Shown: positions 17,485-29,446 of the stretch, piece by piece
Layout of the letters: each line of letters opens with the position of its first letter
Numbering within the stretch: position 1 is the stretch's first letter
Assembly (NCBI RefSeq): GCF_007197885.1
Contig: NZ_VKKG01000005.1
Span: 62,001-126,000 of the forward strand
DNA: 64,000 bases
Direction of reading: 5' to 3'
Origin: Tessaracoccus rhinocerotis
GTDB lineage: Bacteria > Actinomycetota > Actinomycetes > Propionibacteriales > Propionibacteriaceae
Made by a program: the position numbers and the translations under genes
The notes under the pieces: model-generated
The model's database searches: none
Seen by the model: only the letters and a program-made list of their open reading frames with translations
What the model was told of the DNA's origin: nothing

Positions 17485-19560
17485 ATGACCCAGATCGCAG
17501 CTTGGCCCGCAGTGCAGGGGTTGTCCTACGGCGGTGACTACAACCCCGAGCAGTGGTCCCGCGACGTCTGGGACACCGACGTGCGGCTGATGCGCGAGGC
17601 CGGGGTGAACCTCGTGAGCGTCGGCATCTTCTCCTGGGGCCTCCTGGAGGTCACCGAGGGCGAGTTCGACTTCGGATGGCTCGACGAACTGCTCGACCTG
17701 CTCCACGCCAACGGGATCGCCGTGGACCTGGGCACCCCCACAGCCTCCCCGCCGGCCTGGTTCTTCGCGAACCACCCCGATGCCCGAGTCGTCACCCGCG
17801 AGGGCACCGTGCTGGGTTTCGGCTCCCGGGGAATGGCATCGCACTCGCACCCGGCCTACCAGCGCGCCGCCGTCAACATCGCGAGCCGGCTCGCGCAGCG
17901 CTACGGCCAGCATCCCGCAGTCGTCATGTGGCACGTCCACAACGAGTACGGGGTGCCGGTGGGCGAGGACTACTCCCCCGCGGCCGTCGCCGCCTTCCGA
18001 GCCTGGCTGCGGGCCCGTTACGGATCCCTAGATGCCCTCAACGACGCCTGGGGCACCGCCTTCTGGGGCCAGACCTATCGTGAGTGGGGCCATGTCGGCG
18101 CGCCGGCGGCCACCCCCACCACGGTCAACCCGTCCCAGAAGCTCGACTTCGCCCGCTTCACCGACGACGCCCTGCTGCAGCGCTTCGTCGCCGAGCGCGA
18201 CGCCATCCGTGAGCACGCCTCCCAGCCCGTCACCACCAACTTCATGGCCAACCAGAGCTGGACCACCAACCTGTGGCGCTGGGGGCGGGAGGTCGACGTC
18301 GTCGCCGACGACCACTACCTGTGGGCCGCGGATCCGGAGGCACACATCGGCCTGGCCATCGCCGCGGACCTCAGCCGATCGGTCGGTGGCGGCGCGCCGT
18401 GGATGCTGATGGAGCACTCCACGTCAGCCGTGAACTGGCAGCCGCGCAACGTGGCGAAGCGGCCGAACGAGATGGCGCGGAACGCCTTCGCGCACCTCGG
18501 CCGCGGCGCCGACGCGATCATGTTCTTCCAGTGGCGCGCCTCCCGCAAGGGCGCGGAGAAATTCCACTCCGCGATGCTGCCGCACGCCGGCACGTCGTCC
18601 CGCGTCTGGCGCGAAGTCGTCGACCTCGGCGCCAAGCTCGGCACGCTCTCGGACATCCGGTCCTCGCGGGTGCGCGCCGACGTCGCCATCCTCTGGGACT
18701 TCGAGTCCATGTGGGCGCAGGACCTCGAGTGGCGTCCCTCCACCGACGTCAGCCACAACGAGCGGATTCGGGCGTTCTATGAGCGGCTGTGGCGCGACGG
18801 CATCACGGTCGACTTCGCCCTGCCCGGCCAGGACCTCTCCGGCTACCGCCTCGTCATCGCCCCCGCGCAGTACCTGCTGACCGAGTCCGACGCCGCCAAC
18901 CTGAACTCGTGGGTGGCCGACGGTGGCACCCTGCTGGTCTCCTTCTTCTCCGGAATCGTCGACGAGCACGACTGCGTGCACGATGATGGCTACATGGCAC
19001 CCCTGCGGGACTCGCTCGGCGTGGTGGTGGAGGAGTTCCTCCCCCTGCGCGAGGGGGTCACGTCCACCCTTGAGTGGCTGGGCGAGGGTGTCCCGGAGCT
19101 GGTGGCCGACGTCTGGCACGAGGACCTCCGGGTCCACGGCGCCCAGGTCCGCGCCACCTACGTCGACGGCCCCGGAGCCGGCATGCCGGCCATCACGCGG
19201 AACACCCACGGCAGCGGGACCGGCTGGTACGTCAGTACCCGGCTCGACCCCGATTCCCTGGCCGTCGTGATGCACGAGGTCTACGCCGATGCGGGGCTGG
19301 CCCCGCTCGGCCTGCCCGACGGCGTGGAGCTCGTCACCCGCAGGGGCGACGAGGCCGACTTCACCGTCGTCATCAACCACGGCGCCTCCCCGGCGGAGAT
19401 CCCGCTGCACGGCGTCGAGCTCGTCTCCGGTGCACCCACCGGTGGCGTACTGCGGATCGCGGAGGGCGACGTAGCCGTCGTCCGTACCGATCGCGGAAAC
19501 AACCCGTCGACGGAGCACTCCGGCTCCGGCGAAACCCGGTCGATCCCGACCACCCTGTGA
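17485..19560 (+). CDS. Beta-galactosidase, GH42 family
   Basis: A 691-residue cytoplasmic GH42 enzyme that removes terminal beta-galactose from galacto-oligosaccharides. The TIM barrel covers about residues 10-390: the start YGGDYNPEQW is diagnostic, the acid/base is Glu154 in WHVHNEYG, and the nucleophile is Glu310 in MLMEHSTSAVNW. The trimerisation domain and a small C-terminal beta domain follow. No signal peptide is present. The ATG at 17485 is preceded by GGAGTGG; the frame start at 17350 would extend through the promoter. It is the first gene of an operon with an ABC importer, so it most likely handles imported galactan fragments. Confidence 0.95.
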   Translation: MTQIAAWPAVQGLSYGGDYNPEQWSRDVWDTDVRLMREAGVNLVSVGIFSWGLLEVTEGEFDFGWLDELLDLLHANGIAVDLGTPTASPPAWFFANHPDARVVTREGTVLGFGSRGMASHSHPAYQRAAVNIASRLAQRYGQHPAVVMWHVHNEYGVPVGEDYSPAAVAAFRAWLRARYGSLDALNDAWGTAFWGQTYREWGHVGAPAATPTTVNPSQKLDFARFTDDALLQRFVAERDAIREHASQPVTTNFMANQSWTTNLWRWGREVDVVADDHYLWAADPEAHIGLAIAADLSRSVGGGAPWMLMEHSTSAVNWQPRNVAKRPNEMARNAFAHLGRGADAIMFFQWRASRKGAEKFHSAMLPHAGTSSRVWREVVDLGAKLGTLSDIRSSRVRADVAILWDFESMWAQDLEWRPSTDVSHNERIRAFYERLWRDGITVDFALPGQDLSGYRLVIAPAQYLLTESDAANLNSWVADGGTLLVSFFSGIVDEHDCVHDDGYMAPLRDSLGVVVEEFLPLREGVTSTLEWLGEGVPELVADVWHEDLRVHGAQVRATYVDGPGAGMPAITRNTHGSGTGWYVSTRLDPDSLAVVMHEVYADAGLAPLGLPDGVELVTRRGDEADFTVVINHGASPAEIPLHGVELVSGAPTGGVLRIAEGDVAVVRTDRGNNPSTEHSGSGETRSIPTTL

Positions 19561-19571
19561 AAGGAATGAAA

Positions 19572-20864
19572 ATGCGCAAGCCACTCGCTCTCGGGGCGCT
19601 CGTGCTGTCGTCGGCGTTGCTGATCGTCGGCTGCACCGCGGACACCGAGCCCGACACGACTCCCACCGACACCGCCGTCGAGGAGACCACCGCCGCCGAG
19701 GAGACCACCGCGGCCGAGGAGACGGAGGGCACCGAGCCCGGCGCCGCCGGAGCCATCACCATCTGGACCGACGCCGAGCGCCAGGACGCGATCCAGGCAG
19801 AGGCCGACAAGTTCGCGGCCGACACCGGCGCCACCGTCGAGGTGGTCCAGAAGAACTTCGAGGACCTCCGCAACGACTTCATCGCCCAGGTGCCCACCGG
19901 TGAGGGCCCGGACATCACCGTCGGCGCCCACGACTGGCTCGGCGCCCTCGTGACCGCCGGCGTCGTCGACACCGTCGACCTCGGAGCCACCACCGGTAAC
20001 TTCGAGTCCGTTGCGCTCGAGGCCTTCACCTACGACGGCCAGCTCTACGCCCTGCCGTACTCCCTCGAGACCGTCGCGCTGATCCAGAACGTCGACCTCG
20101 TCGGCGAAGAGGCCCCGGCCACATGGGACGACATGGTGGCCGCGGCCGAGGCCGCAGGTGCCGAGCGTCCGATCGCCATCAACACCGCCGGCGAGACCGG
20201 TGACGCCTACACCATGTACGGCTTCCAGACCTCCTTCGGCGCCCCCGTGTTCGTCCAGGACGACAGCGGCTCCTACACCACCGAGGTGGGCATGGGCGGC
20301 GAGGCCGGCGAGGCATTCGCCCAGTGGCTCTACGACAACGGCGCCAGCGGCACCGGCTACATCTCCACCACCGTCGACTACGACATCAACAACGAGCTGT
20401 TCAACTCCGGGACCGCCGCCTACACCATCCAGGGACCGTGGGCCATCTCCTCCTTCCCGGACGTCAACCTCAAGGTGAACCCGATCCCCTCGGCCGGCGG
20501 CGAGCCCGCTGCACCGTTCGTGGGCGTGCAGGGCTTCTACCTGAGCTCGCAGAGCCAGAACGCACTGCTGGCCACGGACTTCCTGGTCAACTACCTCGGT
20601 TCCGAAGAGGGCCAGCAGGCCCTCTACGAGGCCGACCCCCGCATCCCCGCACTGTCCGCGATCGCCGATTCCGTCTCCGACGACCCGATCATCGCCGGCT
20701 TCCTCGCCTCCTCGCAGAACGGCGTCCCGATGCCGTCGATCCCCGAGATGGGTGCCGTGTGGGACTTCTGGAACGCTGCCCAGGTCCAGATCATCAACGG
20801 CGCCGACCCGGCGACCACCTGGAACACGATGATTGACAACCTCAACGCCGAGCTGAACGGCTGA
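19572..20864 (+). CDS. Sugar ABC transporter substrate-binding lipoprotein (MalE-type)
   Basis: A 430-residue extracellular solute-binding protein of the MalE family. It has a lipoprotein signal (MRKPLALGALVLSSALLIVGC), a long acidic Thr/Glu tether (about residues 25-55) and a binding domain with typical MalE stretches such as ITIWTDAERQDAI, PYSLETVALIQN and TIQGPWAISSFPDVN. The ATG at 19572 is preferred over the one at 19566 because AAGGA is then six bases away. The gene follows beta-galactosidase by 11 bases. It probably captures galacto-oligosaccharides released by the secreted galactanase, like GanS of Bacillus; the ligand is inferred. Confidence 0.93.
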   Translation: MRKPLALGALVLSSALLIVGCTADTEPDTTPTDTAVEETTAAEETTAAEETEGTEPGAAGAITIWTDAERQDAIQAEADKFAADTGATVEVVQKNFEDLRNDFIAQVPTGEGPDITVGAHDWLGALVTAGVVDTVDLGATTGNFESVALEAFTYDGQLYALPYSLETVALIQNVDLVGEEAPATWDDMVAAAEAAGAERPIAINTAGETGDAYTMYGFQTSFGAPVFVQDDSGSYTTEVGMGGEAGEAFAQWLYDNGASGTGYISTTVDYDINNELFNSGTAAYTIQGPWAISSFPDVNLKVNPIPSAGGEPAAPFVGVQGFYLSSQSQNALLATDFLVNYLGSEEGQQALYEADPRIPALSAIADSVSDDPIIAGFLASSQNGVPMPSIPEMGAVWDFWNAAQVQIINGADPATTWNTMIDNLNAELNG

Positions 20865-20878
20865 CGAGTCAAAACCCC

Positions 20879-20907
20879 GGTGGTGGGGCCCACACGGCCC
20901 CACCACC
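20879..20907 (+). other. Perfect 12-bp intercistronic hairpin after the binding-protein gene
   Basis: GGTGGTGGGGCC (20879-20890) and GGCCCCACCACC (20896-20907) are perfect inverted arms around CACAC. No T-run follows, so it is more likely to protect the upstream message or to cause partial termination than to end the operon. Such hairpins often raise binding-protein levels over permease levels. Confidence 0.75.
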
Positions 20908-20947
20908 CCAGCCCTGAGCAACCGGACCCTACGGAAGAGACACTGCA

Positions 20948-22570
20948 GTGGCGCAATCAACCTCGGCGGCGGCGCAGCCCCGGACAACGAGCCCCACCCC
21001 CCAGCCAGAGCCGCACGCCCGGCGCTGGCGCGGCAACGGAGCGGGCTTCCTGGTGAAGCTGGCCCTGATGGCGATCGTCAACGCCTTCGGCGTCCTGGTC
21101 ATCCTGCAGGCGTGGGCAGTGGAGTCGTGGTGGATCCTCGGGGCCTCGGTGGTCCTGCTGCTCCTCGCGGACATCGTCTACTTCTCGAAGCGCGCGCTGC
21201 CTCTGAAGTACCTGTTCCCCGGACTGGTGTTCCTCTTCATCTTCCAGATCTTCACGATGGGCTACACCGCGTACGTGGCCCTCACCAACTACGGCACGGG
21301 TCACGCCGGCTCGATGGAGCAGGCGGTCGACGCCGCACTCATCCAGGACGAGCGACGCGTCGACGACTCCCCCGCCTACCCGCTTGCGATCGTCACCCAG
21401 GAGCCGGACGTCGTCGGCTTCGCCATCAATGACGAGGGCGTCGTGCGCGTCGGCACCGAGACCGAACCGCTCACCGAGGTCGAGGACGCCGAGGTGGCGG
21501 AGAACGGCACCCCCACGGCCGTGCCCGGCTGGGACGTCGTGCCCCGGGCCGAACTGTATGCCGACGCCGAGCTGCAGGAGACCGTGCTCAGCCTCCGGGT
21601 GCCCGTCTCCGACGAGGCCGACGACGGCTCCATCCGCACCCGCGAAGGAACGCGCGGCACGATCTACCAGTCCTCGCTCGAGTGGGACCCGGACGCGCAG
21701 ACCCTCACCAACACCGACACCGGCGTCGTCTACTCCCCGACCGCCACCGGCGAGTTCGCCGCGCCCGACGGCACGCGGCTCACCACGGGGTGGTACGTCT
21801 TCGTCGGCTTCGACAACTTCGTGCGGGCCTTCACCGACGGCAACCTGGCCGGCGACCTGCTCCAGGTGACGCTGTGGACGTTCGCGTTCGCGGCCCTGTC
21901 GGTGCTGGTCAGCTTCGGGCTGGGGCTGTTCTTCGCCATCGTCTACAACGACGACCGGCTCCGCGGCCGGAAGGTGATCCGCACCCTGCTGATCCTCCCC
22001 TACGCGTTCCCGGCCTTCATGTCCGCGCTGCTTTGGCGCGGCATGCTGAACTCCGAGTTCGGCATCGTCAACGACCTGTTCTTCTTCGGTGCCGGCATCG
22101 GTTGGCTCTCGGACCCCTGGCTGGCGAAGTTCGCGGTGCTCTTCGTCAACGTGTGGCTCAGTTATCCGTACTGGTTCCTGGTTTCCACTGGCGCGCTGCA
22201 GTCGCTGCCGGGCGACACCCTGGAGGCCGCCACCATCGACGGTGCCGGCAGGTGGCGCAAGTTCCAGTACATCACGCTGCCGCTGCTGCTCGTCTCGACG
22301 GCGCCACTGGCGATCTCGTCGTTCGCGTTCAGCTTCAACAACTTCACGATCATCTACATGCTCACCGAGGGCGGGCCGGGCTTCGTGAACTCGCCCTCGC
22401 GCCTCGGCGCCACCGACATCCTGATCTCGGCGATCTACAAGATCTCCGGCGTCTCCGGCGGTGTGGCCGACTACGGCATGGCCAGCGCCCTTTCCATCAT
22501 GGTGTTCGTGGTCATCGGCATCATCTCCGCCCTGGCCTTCCGCCAGACCCGAAAGCTTGAGGAGTTCTGA
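20948..22570 (+). CDS. Sugar ABC transporter permease (MalF-type)
   Basis: A 540-residue membrane protein with the MalF layout: N-terminal membrane helices, a large extracytoplasmic loop (about residues 110-285) and a permease core. The ATPase-contact EAA loop reads GALQSLPGDTLEAATIDGAG and continues WRKFQYITLPLL. The GTG start at 20948 has GGAAGAGA upstream. It would pair with the following MalG-type subunit and the binding lipoprotein. No ATPase gene is present in the cluster, so a shared ATPase encoded elsewhere is needed, as with MsmX in Bacillus. Confidence 0.93.
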   Translation: MAQSTSAAAQPRTTSPTPQPEPHARRWRGNGAGFLVKLALMAIVNAFGVLVILQAWAVESWWILGASVVLLLLADIVYFSKRALPLKYLFPGLVFLFIFQIFTMGYTAYVALTNYGTGHAGSMEQAVDAALIQDERRVDDSPAYPLAIVTQEPDVVGFAINDEGVVRVGTETEPLTEVEDAEVAENGTPTAVPGWDVVPRAELYADAELQETVLSLRVPVSDEADDGSIRTREGTRGTIYQSSLEWDPDAQTLTNTDTGVVYSPTATGEFAAPDGTRLTTGWYVFVGFDNFVRAFTDGNLAGDLLQVTLWTFAFAALSVLVSFGLGLFFAIVYNDDRLRGRKVIRTLLILPYAFPAFMSALLWRGMLNSEFGIVNDLFFFGAGIGWLSDPWLAKFAVLFVNVWLSYPYWFLVSTGALQSLPGDTLEAATIDGAGRWRKFQYITLPLLLVSTAPLAISSFAFSFNNFTIIYMLTEGGPGFVNSPSRLGATDILISAIYKISGVSGGVADYGMASALSIMVFVVIGIISALAFRQTRKLEEF

Positions 22571-23463
22571 TGAGCACGTCGAGGAACAACGTCCTCCCAG
22601 CCGAGCGCGCGAAGGCGAAGCGGGGCAGGTGGCTGGCCGAGGTGGGATGGAAGTACCCGCTCGCGGTGCTGCTGGTGCTCTACGCCGTGTTCCCGCTGGT
22701 CTACATCGTCTCGGCCTCCTTCAACCCCCGCGGCAGCCTCTCCGCGAGCAACTCACTGTTCACGACGTTCTCGCTGGACAACTTCAAGGCACTGGCCGAC
22801 ACCGCGTTCTGGCAGTGGTTCCTCAACACGCTCTACGTCTCCGGTGCCGCGGCCATCGGCGCGGTGTTGATGGGGGCGGCGGCCGCCTACGCGTTCTCGC
22901 GCTTCCGGTTCAAGGGGCGCCGCACCAGCCTGACCGCCCTGCTGATCGTGCAGATGTTCCCGCAGACCATCGCCTTCGTCGCGGTCTTCCTGCTGTTGCT
23001 GGCGCTGGGCGGCGTGGTCCCCGCGCTGGGGATCAACTCCCGACTCGCACTGATCTGCGTCTACCTCGGCGGCGCCCTCGGCGCTAACACCTTCCTGATG
23101 TACGGCTTCTTCAACACCATCCCGATGGAGATCGACGAGTCGGCGAAGATGGACGGCGCCACGCACGCCCAGATCTTCTGGAAGCTCATCATGCCGCTGG
23201 TGGCACCGGTGCTGGCAGTTGTGGGGCTGCTGGCGTTCATCTCCTCGTTCGGGGACTTCATCCTGGCCAAGATCGTGCTGACCTCGGAGGAGAACTGGAC
23301 CCTCTCGGTGGGCATGTACCAGTGGGTCTCGAACCAGCTCACCTCCCGATGGGGCCTGTTCGCGGCCGGCGTGGTCGTAGCCGCGATCCCGGTCCTGCTG
23401 CTGTTCCTCTCGCTCCAGCGCTACATCGTCGGCGGCCTCACCGCCGGCTCCGTGAAGGGCTGA
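22570..23463 (+). CDS. Sugar ABC transporter permease (MalG-type)
   Basis: A 297-residue membrane protein with six predicted helices. The EAA loop is NTIPMEIDESAKMDGATHAQ followed by IFWKLIMPLVAP, the site where the ATPase docks. Its ATG overlaps the last base of the preceding TGA (TGATG), so it is translated together with the MalF-type subunit. A hairpin about ten bases after the stop closes the transcript. The MalG subunit usually contributes to substrate release from the binding protein. Confidence 0.94.
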   Translation: MSTSRNNVLPAERAKAKRGRWLAEVGWKYPLAVLLVLYAVFPLVYIVSASFNPRGSLSASNSLFTTFSLDNFKALADTAFWQWFLNTLYVSGAAAIGAVLMGAAAAYAFSRFRFKGRRTSLTALLIVQMFPQTIAFVAVFLLLLALGGVVPALGINSRLALICVYLGGALGANTFLMYGFFNTIPMEIDESAKMDGATHAQIFWKLIMPLVAPVLAVVGLLAFISSFGDFILAKIVLTSEENWTLSVGMYQWVSNQLTSRWGLFAAGVVVAAIPVLLLFLSLQRYIVGGLTAGSVKG

Positions 23464-23473
23464 GCCGAGCAGT

Positions 23474-23493
23474 CCACCCGTACCTGCGGGTGG
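23474..23493 (+). terminator. Terminator of the galacto-oligosaccharide importer operon
   Basis: CCACCCG and CGGGTGG pair around TACCTG, followed by the pyrimidine-rich GCTTCTCTC. An outer CCGAG/CTCGG pair can extend the stem. It lies just after the permease stop and before the galactanase operator. Confidence 0.6.
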
Positions 23494-23512
23494 GCTTCTC
23501 TCGGCCCTCGGC

Positions 23513-23526
23513 TGTAACCGCTTACA
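23513..23526. promoter_or_regulatory. LacI-type operator 2 (TGTAACCGCTTACA)
   Basis: A second 14-bp LacI-type near-palindrome, matching 12 of 14 bases of the operator at 17373-17386. It lies 44 bases before the galactanase start, so this gene has its own promoter within the same regulon. Confidence 0.78.
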
Positions 23527-23531
23527 ACTGA

Positions 23532-26195
<2,664 letters not shown>

Positions 26196-26206
26196 TCCCC
26201 AACTGG

Positions 26207-26236
26207 TCGGCCGCGGCTCTTCAGTAGCCGCGGCCG
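26207..26236. terminator. Bidirectional hairpin terminator between convergent genes
   Basis: TCGGCCGCGGCT and AGCCGCGGCCGA form a perfect 12-bp stem around a seven-base loop. The hairpin starts 12 bases after the galactanase stop and includes the end of the opposite gene. No T-run follows on either strand, which is common in high-G+C actinobacteria. Confidence 0.6.
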
Positions 26237-26844
26237 ATCTGCCTGCCCATGAGCTCCACCTGGTCCTTGGCGAGCTTCAGCCCGGCTCCGGTGTACTCGC
26301 GGTAGAGCTTGATGGCCTGGATCTTGCGACCCTGGCCCAGTTCGCCCAGCACCTGCTGGCGCTGCCACTCGGTCAGCGAGGCGGTCAGCCGGGCGCCCTG
26401 CGCGGGGTCGTCGATGGGGGGACGGCGCCTCGAGCTGTTGATGCTGGGCCAGACCACGAACAGCCAGATCGCCATCATCGGAATGATGAAACCGACGTTC
26501 CCGCGCGACACGACGGTCAGGCCCACGGCCACGAGGATCCACCACCAGTGCGCGTACCAGGGCGTGCCCAGATCCTGCTCCGGCTGCGGGGCCACGGCAT
26601 AGGGACTTGGCTGGGGCACGGGCGCCTCCCACCCGGTCACCGGCTCGCCCGGGTTGGGCCCGGGCAGGTCACGGAACAGTCGGGCCAGCTCCGGTCCCGT
26701 CCGGGCCTCGAGCGCCTTCGACATGCGCTCCTCGAACTCGAACGCGTCGAGCCTGCCCTGCGAGTGGTGCTCCTGCAGTTGCTGGACCGCGAAGTCACGC
26801 TCGGCGTCGCCGATGCGCTGCGGTACGGGATCGTCGCTGTCCAT
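26221..26844 (-). CDS. DUF1707 membrane protein with an L7/L12-like C-terminal segment
   Basis: A 207-residue protein of three parts. Residues about 8-65 are a DUF1707 domain (IGDAERDFAVQQLQEHHSQG, then FEFEERM and ALEART). A Pro-rich linker and two membrane helices follow (about 105-145). The C-terminus (about 172-200) reads KIQAIKLYREYTGAGLKLAK with DQVELM, close to the C-terminal helix-strand motif of ribosomal protein L7/L12. The role is unknown; DUF1707 proteins are often small membrane or regulatory partners in actinobacteria. CATACT lies seven bases before the ATG, a leaderless pattern. Confidence 0.8.
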   Translation of the reverse strand: MDSDDPVPQRIGDAERDFAVQQLQEHHSQGRLDAFEFEERMSKALEARTGPELARLFRDLPGPNPGEPVTGWEAPVPQPSPYAVAPQPEQDLGTPWYAHWWWILVAVGLTVVSRGNVGFIIPMMAIWLFVVWPSINSSRRRPPIDDPAQGARLTASLTEWQRQQVLGELGQGRKIQAIKLYREYTGAGLKLAKDQVELMGRQIGRGY

Positions 26845-26907
26845 GGGAACCAGTATGCCGCCTCGGTCGGACTCGTCGCGCCCGGCCCCGATCCGGCGCA
26901 GGGTCAG

Positions 26908-27857
26908 TCAATCGGCGGTGACCAGGGTGCCGGGCAGCTCGATGTTGCTCTCGGCCGGGTCCTGCCCGTCGACCACCTTGGCCTCCACCAGCTCGGCCAC
27001 CTCTGCCGCGATCGCGGCCCAGTCCTGCTTCACCGTGGCGACGAAGGGGCCGCCCTTGTCGATCTCTGCCAGCGCGAAGTCCTGCCCGTCCACGCCGACC
27101 ACGGGCACGTCGGAGACTCCGGCCGCCTCGAGCGCCTGCGTGGCGCCGAGGGCGGGCTCGTCCCAGCCGCCCCAGATTCCGGTGATGTCGTCGCCTCGGG
27201 CCGAGACCAGGTCCTGCACGGATGCGCGGGCGTTCTCGACGGGCCCGGGAACCTCGACGTGCTTGGCCTCGAGGACCTCGATCCCGGCGGCCTCGAAGAC
27301 CGCTCGCGCGCCCTCGGCGCGGGCCTTCACGCCCGGGTGCGGGTCGTGGGTGAGCATCACGATGGCGCCCTCGCCCCCATGGCGTCGATCAGGGCGTTGG
27401 CGCTCTGCTCGCCGAGGTCGACGTTGTCACTGGTCACGTTGGCGGCGATGCCTTCGGCGGCCCCCGCGTCGATCGCGAAGACCGGAACCCCTGCATCGGC
27501 GGCGGCCTTCAGCCCGAGTGAGATCTGTGCCGGGTCCCCCGTGCCGAGCACGATGGCGTCGGGTCCCTGGGCGGCGGCGTCCTGGAAGGCGCTGTTGAGC
27601 TTGTTGAAGTCCCCGGCGGTGTCGACGACGCTGACCTCCCAGCCGCGCTGCTCACCCTCCGCCTGGAACAGCTCGATGACCTCCTTGGTGGCCGCGTTGG
27701 CCAGGTAGGGGGTGAGCACGGAGACCTCGACGGAGGTCGCGACCTCCTGCGAAGGCGCGTCACTGCCCTCGGGTTCGGCCTCGGCGCCGCAGGCGGTGAG
27801 GGCCAGGGACGCTGTCACGCCCAGCGCCAACGAGCTCCAGAACTTCTTCGACTTCAT
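26908..27857 (-). pseudogene. Rbs-type sugar-binding lipoprotein gene with a one-base frameshift
   Basis: The first 166 codons encode a lipoprotein signal (SLALTAC) and the N-lobe of a periplasmic binding protein (VLTPYLANAATKEVIELF). The frame then ends at a stop near 27357. The C-lobe continues in another frame from about 27375 (MLTHDPHPG to the stop at 26908). Adding one G to the run GGGGG at 27374-27378 would restore AMGGEGAIVMLTHDP and give a normal 316-residue protein. The cause is either a real inactivating mutation or a homopolymer sequencing error. It belongs with the downstream-oriented kinase, permease and ATPase genes. Confidence 0.85.
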
Positions 27858-27943
27858 GCTTCCTCAACTTCACTCGACGGTCCGGGCCGGTCGGCCACGA
27901 CGTGGGACGTGTGTTTCAGAGCATCGTAGAGGCCCGGATGCGA

Positions 27944-29446
27944 TCACGCGGCCGGACCGCCCCGCGTGGACAGGTGACGGTGCTCGGCCAGGTCGTCGAA
28001 GGTGGGCTTCAGGGCGTCGTACAGGCGTCGGTGGACGTCGAGCTGCTCGCGGAGCAGTTCGTGGGTCGGCGAAGGAGGCGTGGTCTCCTGCACACCGGTC
28101 TCGAAGACCGGCCTCAGTGCGTGCACGAGCCCTGTAGCCTCGGCCGCCTCCCGCGCTGCGTGCACGGCGCCGGGGGCGCTCGCCGCCGCGGCGACGACGA
28201 CGGTGGCACCGAACACGTCGGCGAGCACCTGGCGCCACACGGCACTGCCGGAGGCGCCGCCGACGAGCGGCAGCCTCGCCTGGGTGGCACCCATCTCCAC
28301 GGCCGCGTGCCGCAGTCCCATCGCCACGCCGGTCAGCACCGCGAGGTAGAGGTCCTCGGGCCCGGTGGTCTCCTGTGCTCCGACGAAGGCCGCGCGCAGG
28401 TCACCGTCGCGCACCGGGGTGCGCTCCCCCGCCAGCCCCGGCAGGCACAGCGGCCTGTCCGCCACGGCCGGGAGTCGCGGCGCCACCCGCTCCTCCGCCT
28501 CGGCGAACGAGGTTCCGGGCAGGAAGGTGCGCAGGGCCCAGGCTGCCGCCGAGCCGGCGGACTGCACCGCACCGATCCGCAGGCGCTCTTCCCACCCGGG
28601 CATCACGAGCGAGTGGATCGGCGAGGGCGCGCAATCGCGTGCGGGGGTGATCGCGGCGACCCATCCCGTGGTGCCCAGGTAGAGGTACGCCTCGCCGGGG
28701 TCGGTGCCGATGAGTCCCGCAGTGGTGGAGACCGCGTCGCCCATGGCCAGCACCAGGGGGGTGCCGACGGCCAGACCGGTCTCGCGGGCGGCGTCCGCAC
28801 CCACGTGGCCCACCACTGCGTCCCCGGCCACCTGGCCGGTGAGGCGGGGCAGCTGGTCTGCGAGCGCCCCGGCGGCGGCCACGGCGTCGTTCAGCCAGTC
28901 GCGTTCCCCGACGTCCAGCAGCCCGGTGGTCGACGCGGTGGTGACGTCACAGGCGGCCTCGGCGCCGGCGCGGTGGGCGACGAACGCGCCCGGGCCCAGC
29001 AGTAGGTGCTGGGCCCGGGTGAGTGCCTGGGGCTCGTGCTCGGCCAGCCAGGCGACCTTCGCGGCCACGTTGGTGACGTCCTGGTGGTTCCCCGTCCGGT
29101 ACTCCCAGTCCGGGACGGCCACGCGGAGGCGTTGGTGCTGGCTGCCCGCGCGGGTGTCGGAGTACAGGATGGCGCGGCGGGTGGCCCTGCGGGCGGCCAC
29201 GGGTACCAGGTCCTGCATCTGCCCGGTGAGTCCGAGTGCACCGATCCTCGCCGCCACGCCGCTGCGCTGCAGCACGGACACGGTGGCGTCCCACCAGTCC
29301 TCGGGTCGCTGCTCGACGACTCCCCCGGCGGCCGTGTGCGTCGGGTAGGCCTGTTCGGCCTCCGCGACCAACGTGCCGTCGGGGTCGAGCACCACGAGCT
29401 TGGCGCTGGAGGTCCCGAGGTCCAGCCCGGCGAGCAGCCCGGTCAC
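27944..29446 (-). CDS. FGGY-family sugar kinase (xylulokinase-like)
   Basis: A 500-residue FGGY carbohydrate kinase. The N-terminal ATP-fold motif GLLAGLDLGTSSAKLVVLD, the segment TGQMQDLVPV, and the C-terminal glycine-rich LVGGASGSAVWRQVLADVFG are in the usual places. Its closest general resemblance is to xylulokinases, but the pentulose or polyol substrate is not clear. The GTG start overlaps the TGA of the permease gene (GTGA), so it is co-translated with the transporter. The order ATPase, permease, kinase, binding protein indicates uptake and phosphorylation of one sugar. Confidence 0.9.
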   Translation of the reverse strand: MTGLLAGLDLGTSSAKLVVLDPDGTLVAEAEQAYPTHTAAGGVVEQRPEDWWDATVSVLQRSGVAARIGALGLTGQMQDLVPVAARRATRRAILYSDTRAGSQHQRLRVAVPDWEYRTGNHQDVTNVAAKVAWLAEHEPQALTRAQHLLLGPGAFVAHRAGAEAACDVTTASTTGLLDVGERDWLNDAVAAAGALADQLPRLTGQVAGDAVVGHVGADAARETGLAVGTPLVLAMGDAVSTTAGLIGTDPGEAYLYLGTTGWVAAITPARDCAPSPIHSLVMPGWEERLRIGAVQSAGSAAAWALRTFLPGTSFAEAEERVAPRLPAVADRPLCLPGLAGERTPVRDGDLRAAFVGAQETTGPEDLYLAVLTGVAMGLRHAAVEMGATQARLPLVGGASGSAVWRQVLADVFGATVVVAAAASAPGAVHAAREAAEATGLVHALRPVFETGVQETTPPSPTHELLREQLDVHRRLYDALKPTFDDLAEHRHLSTRGGPAA

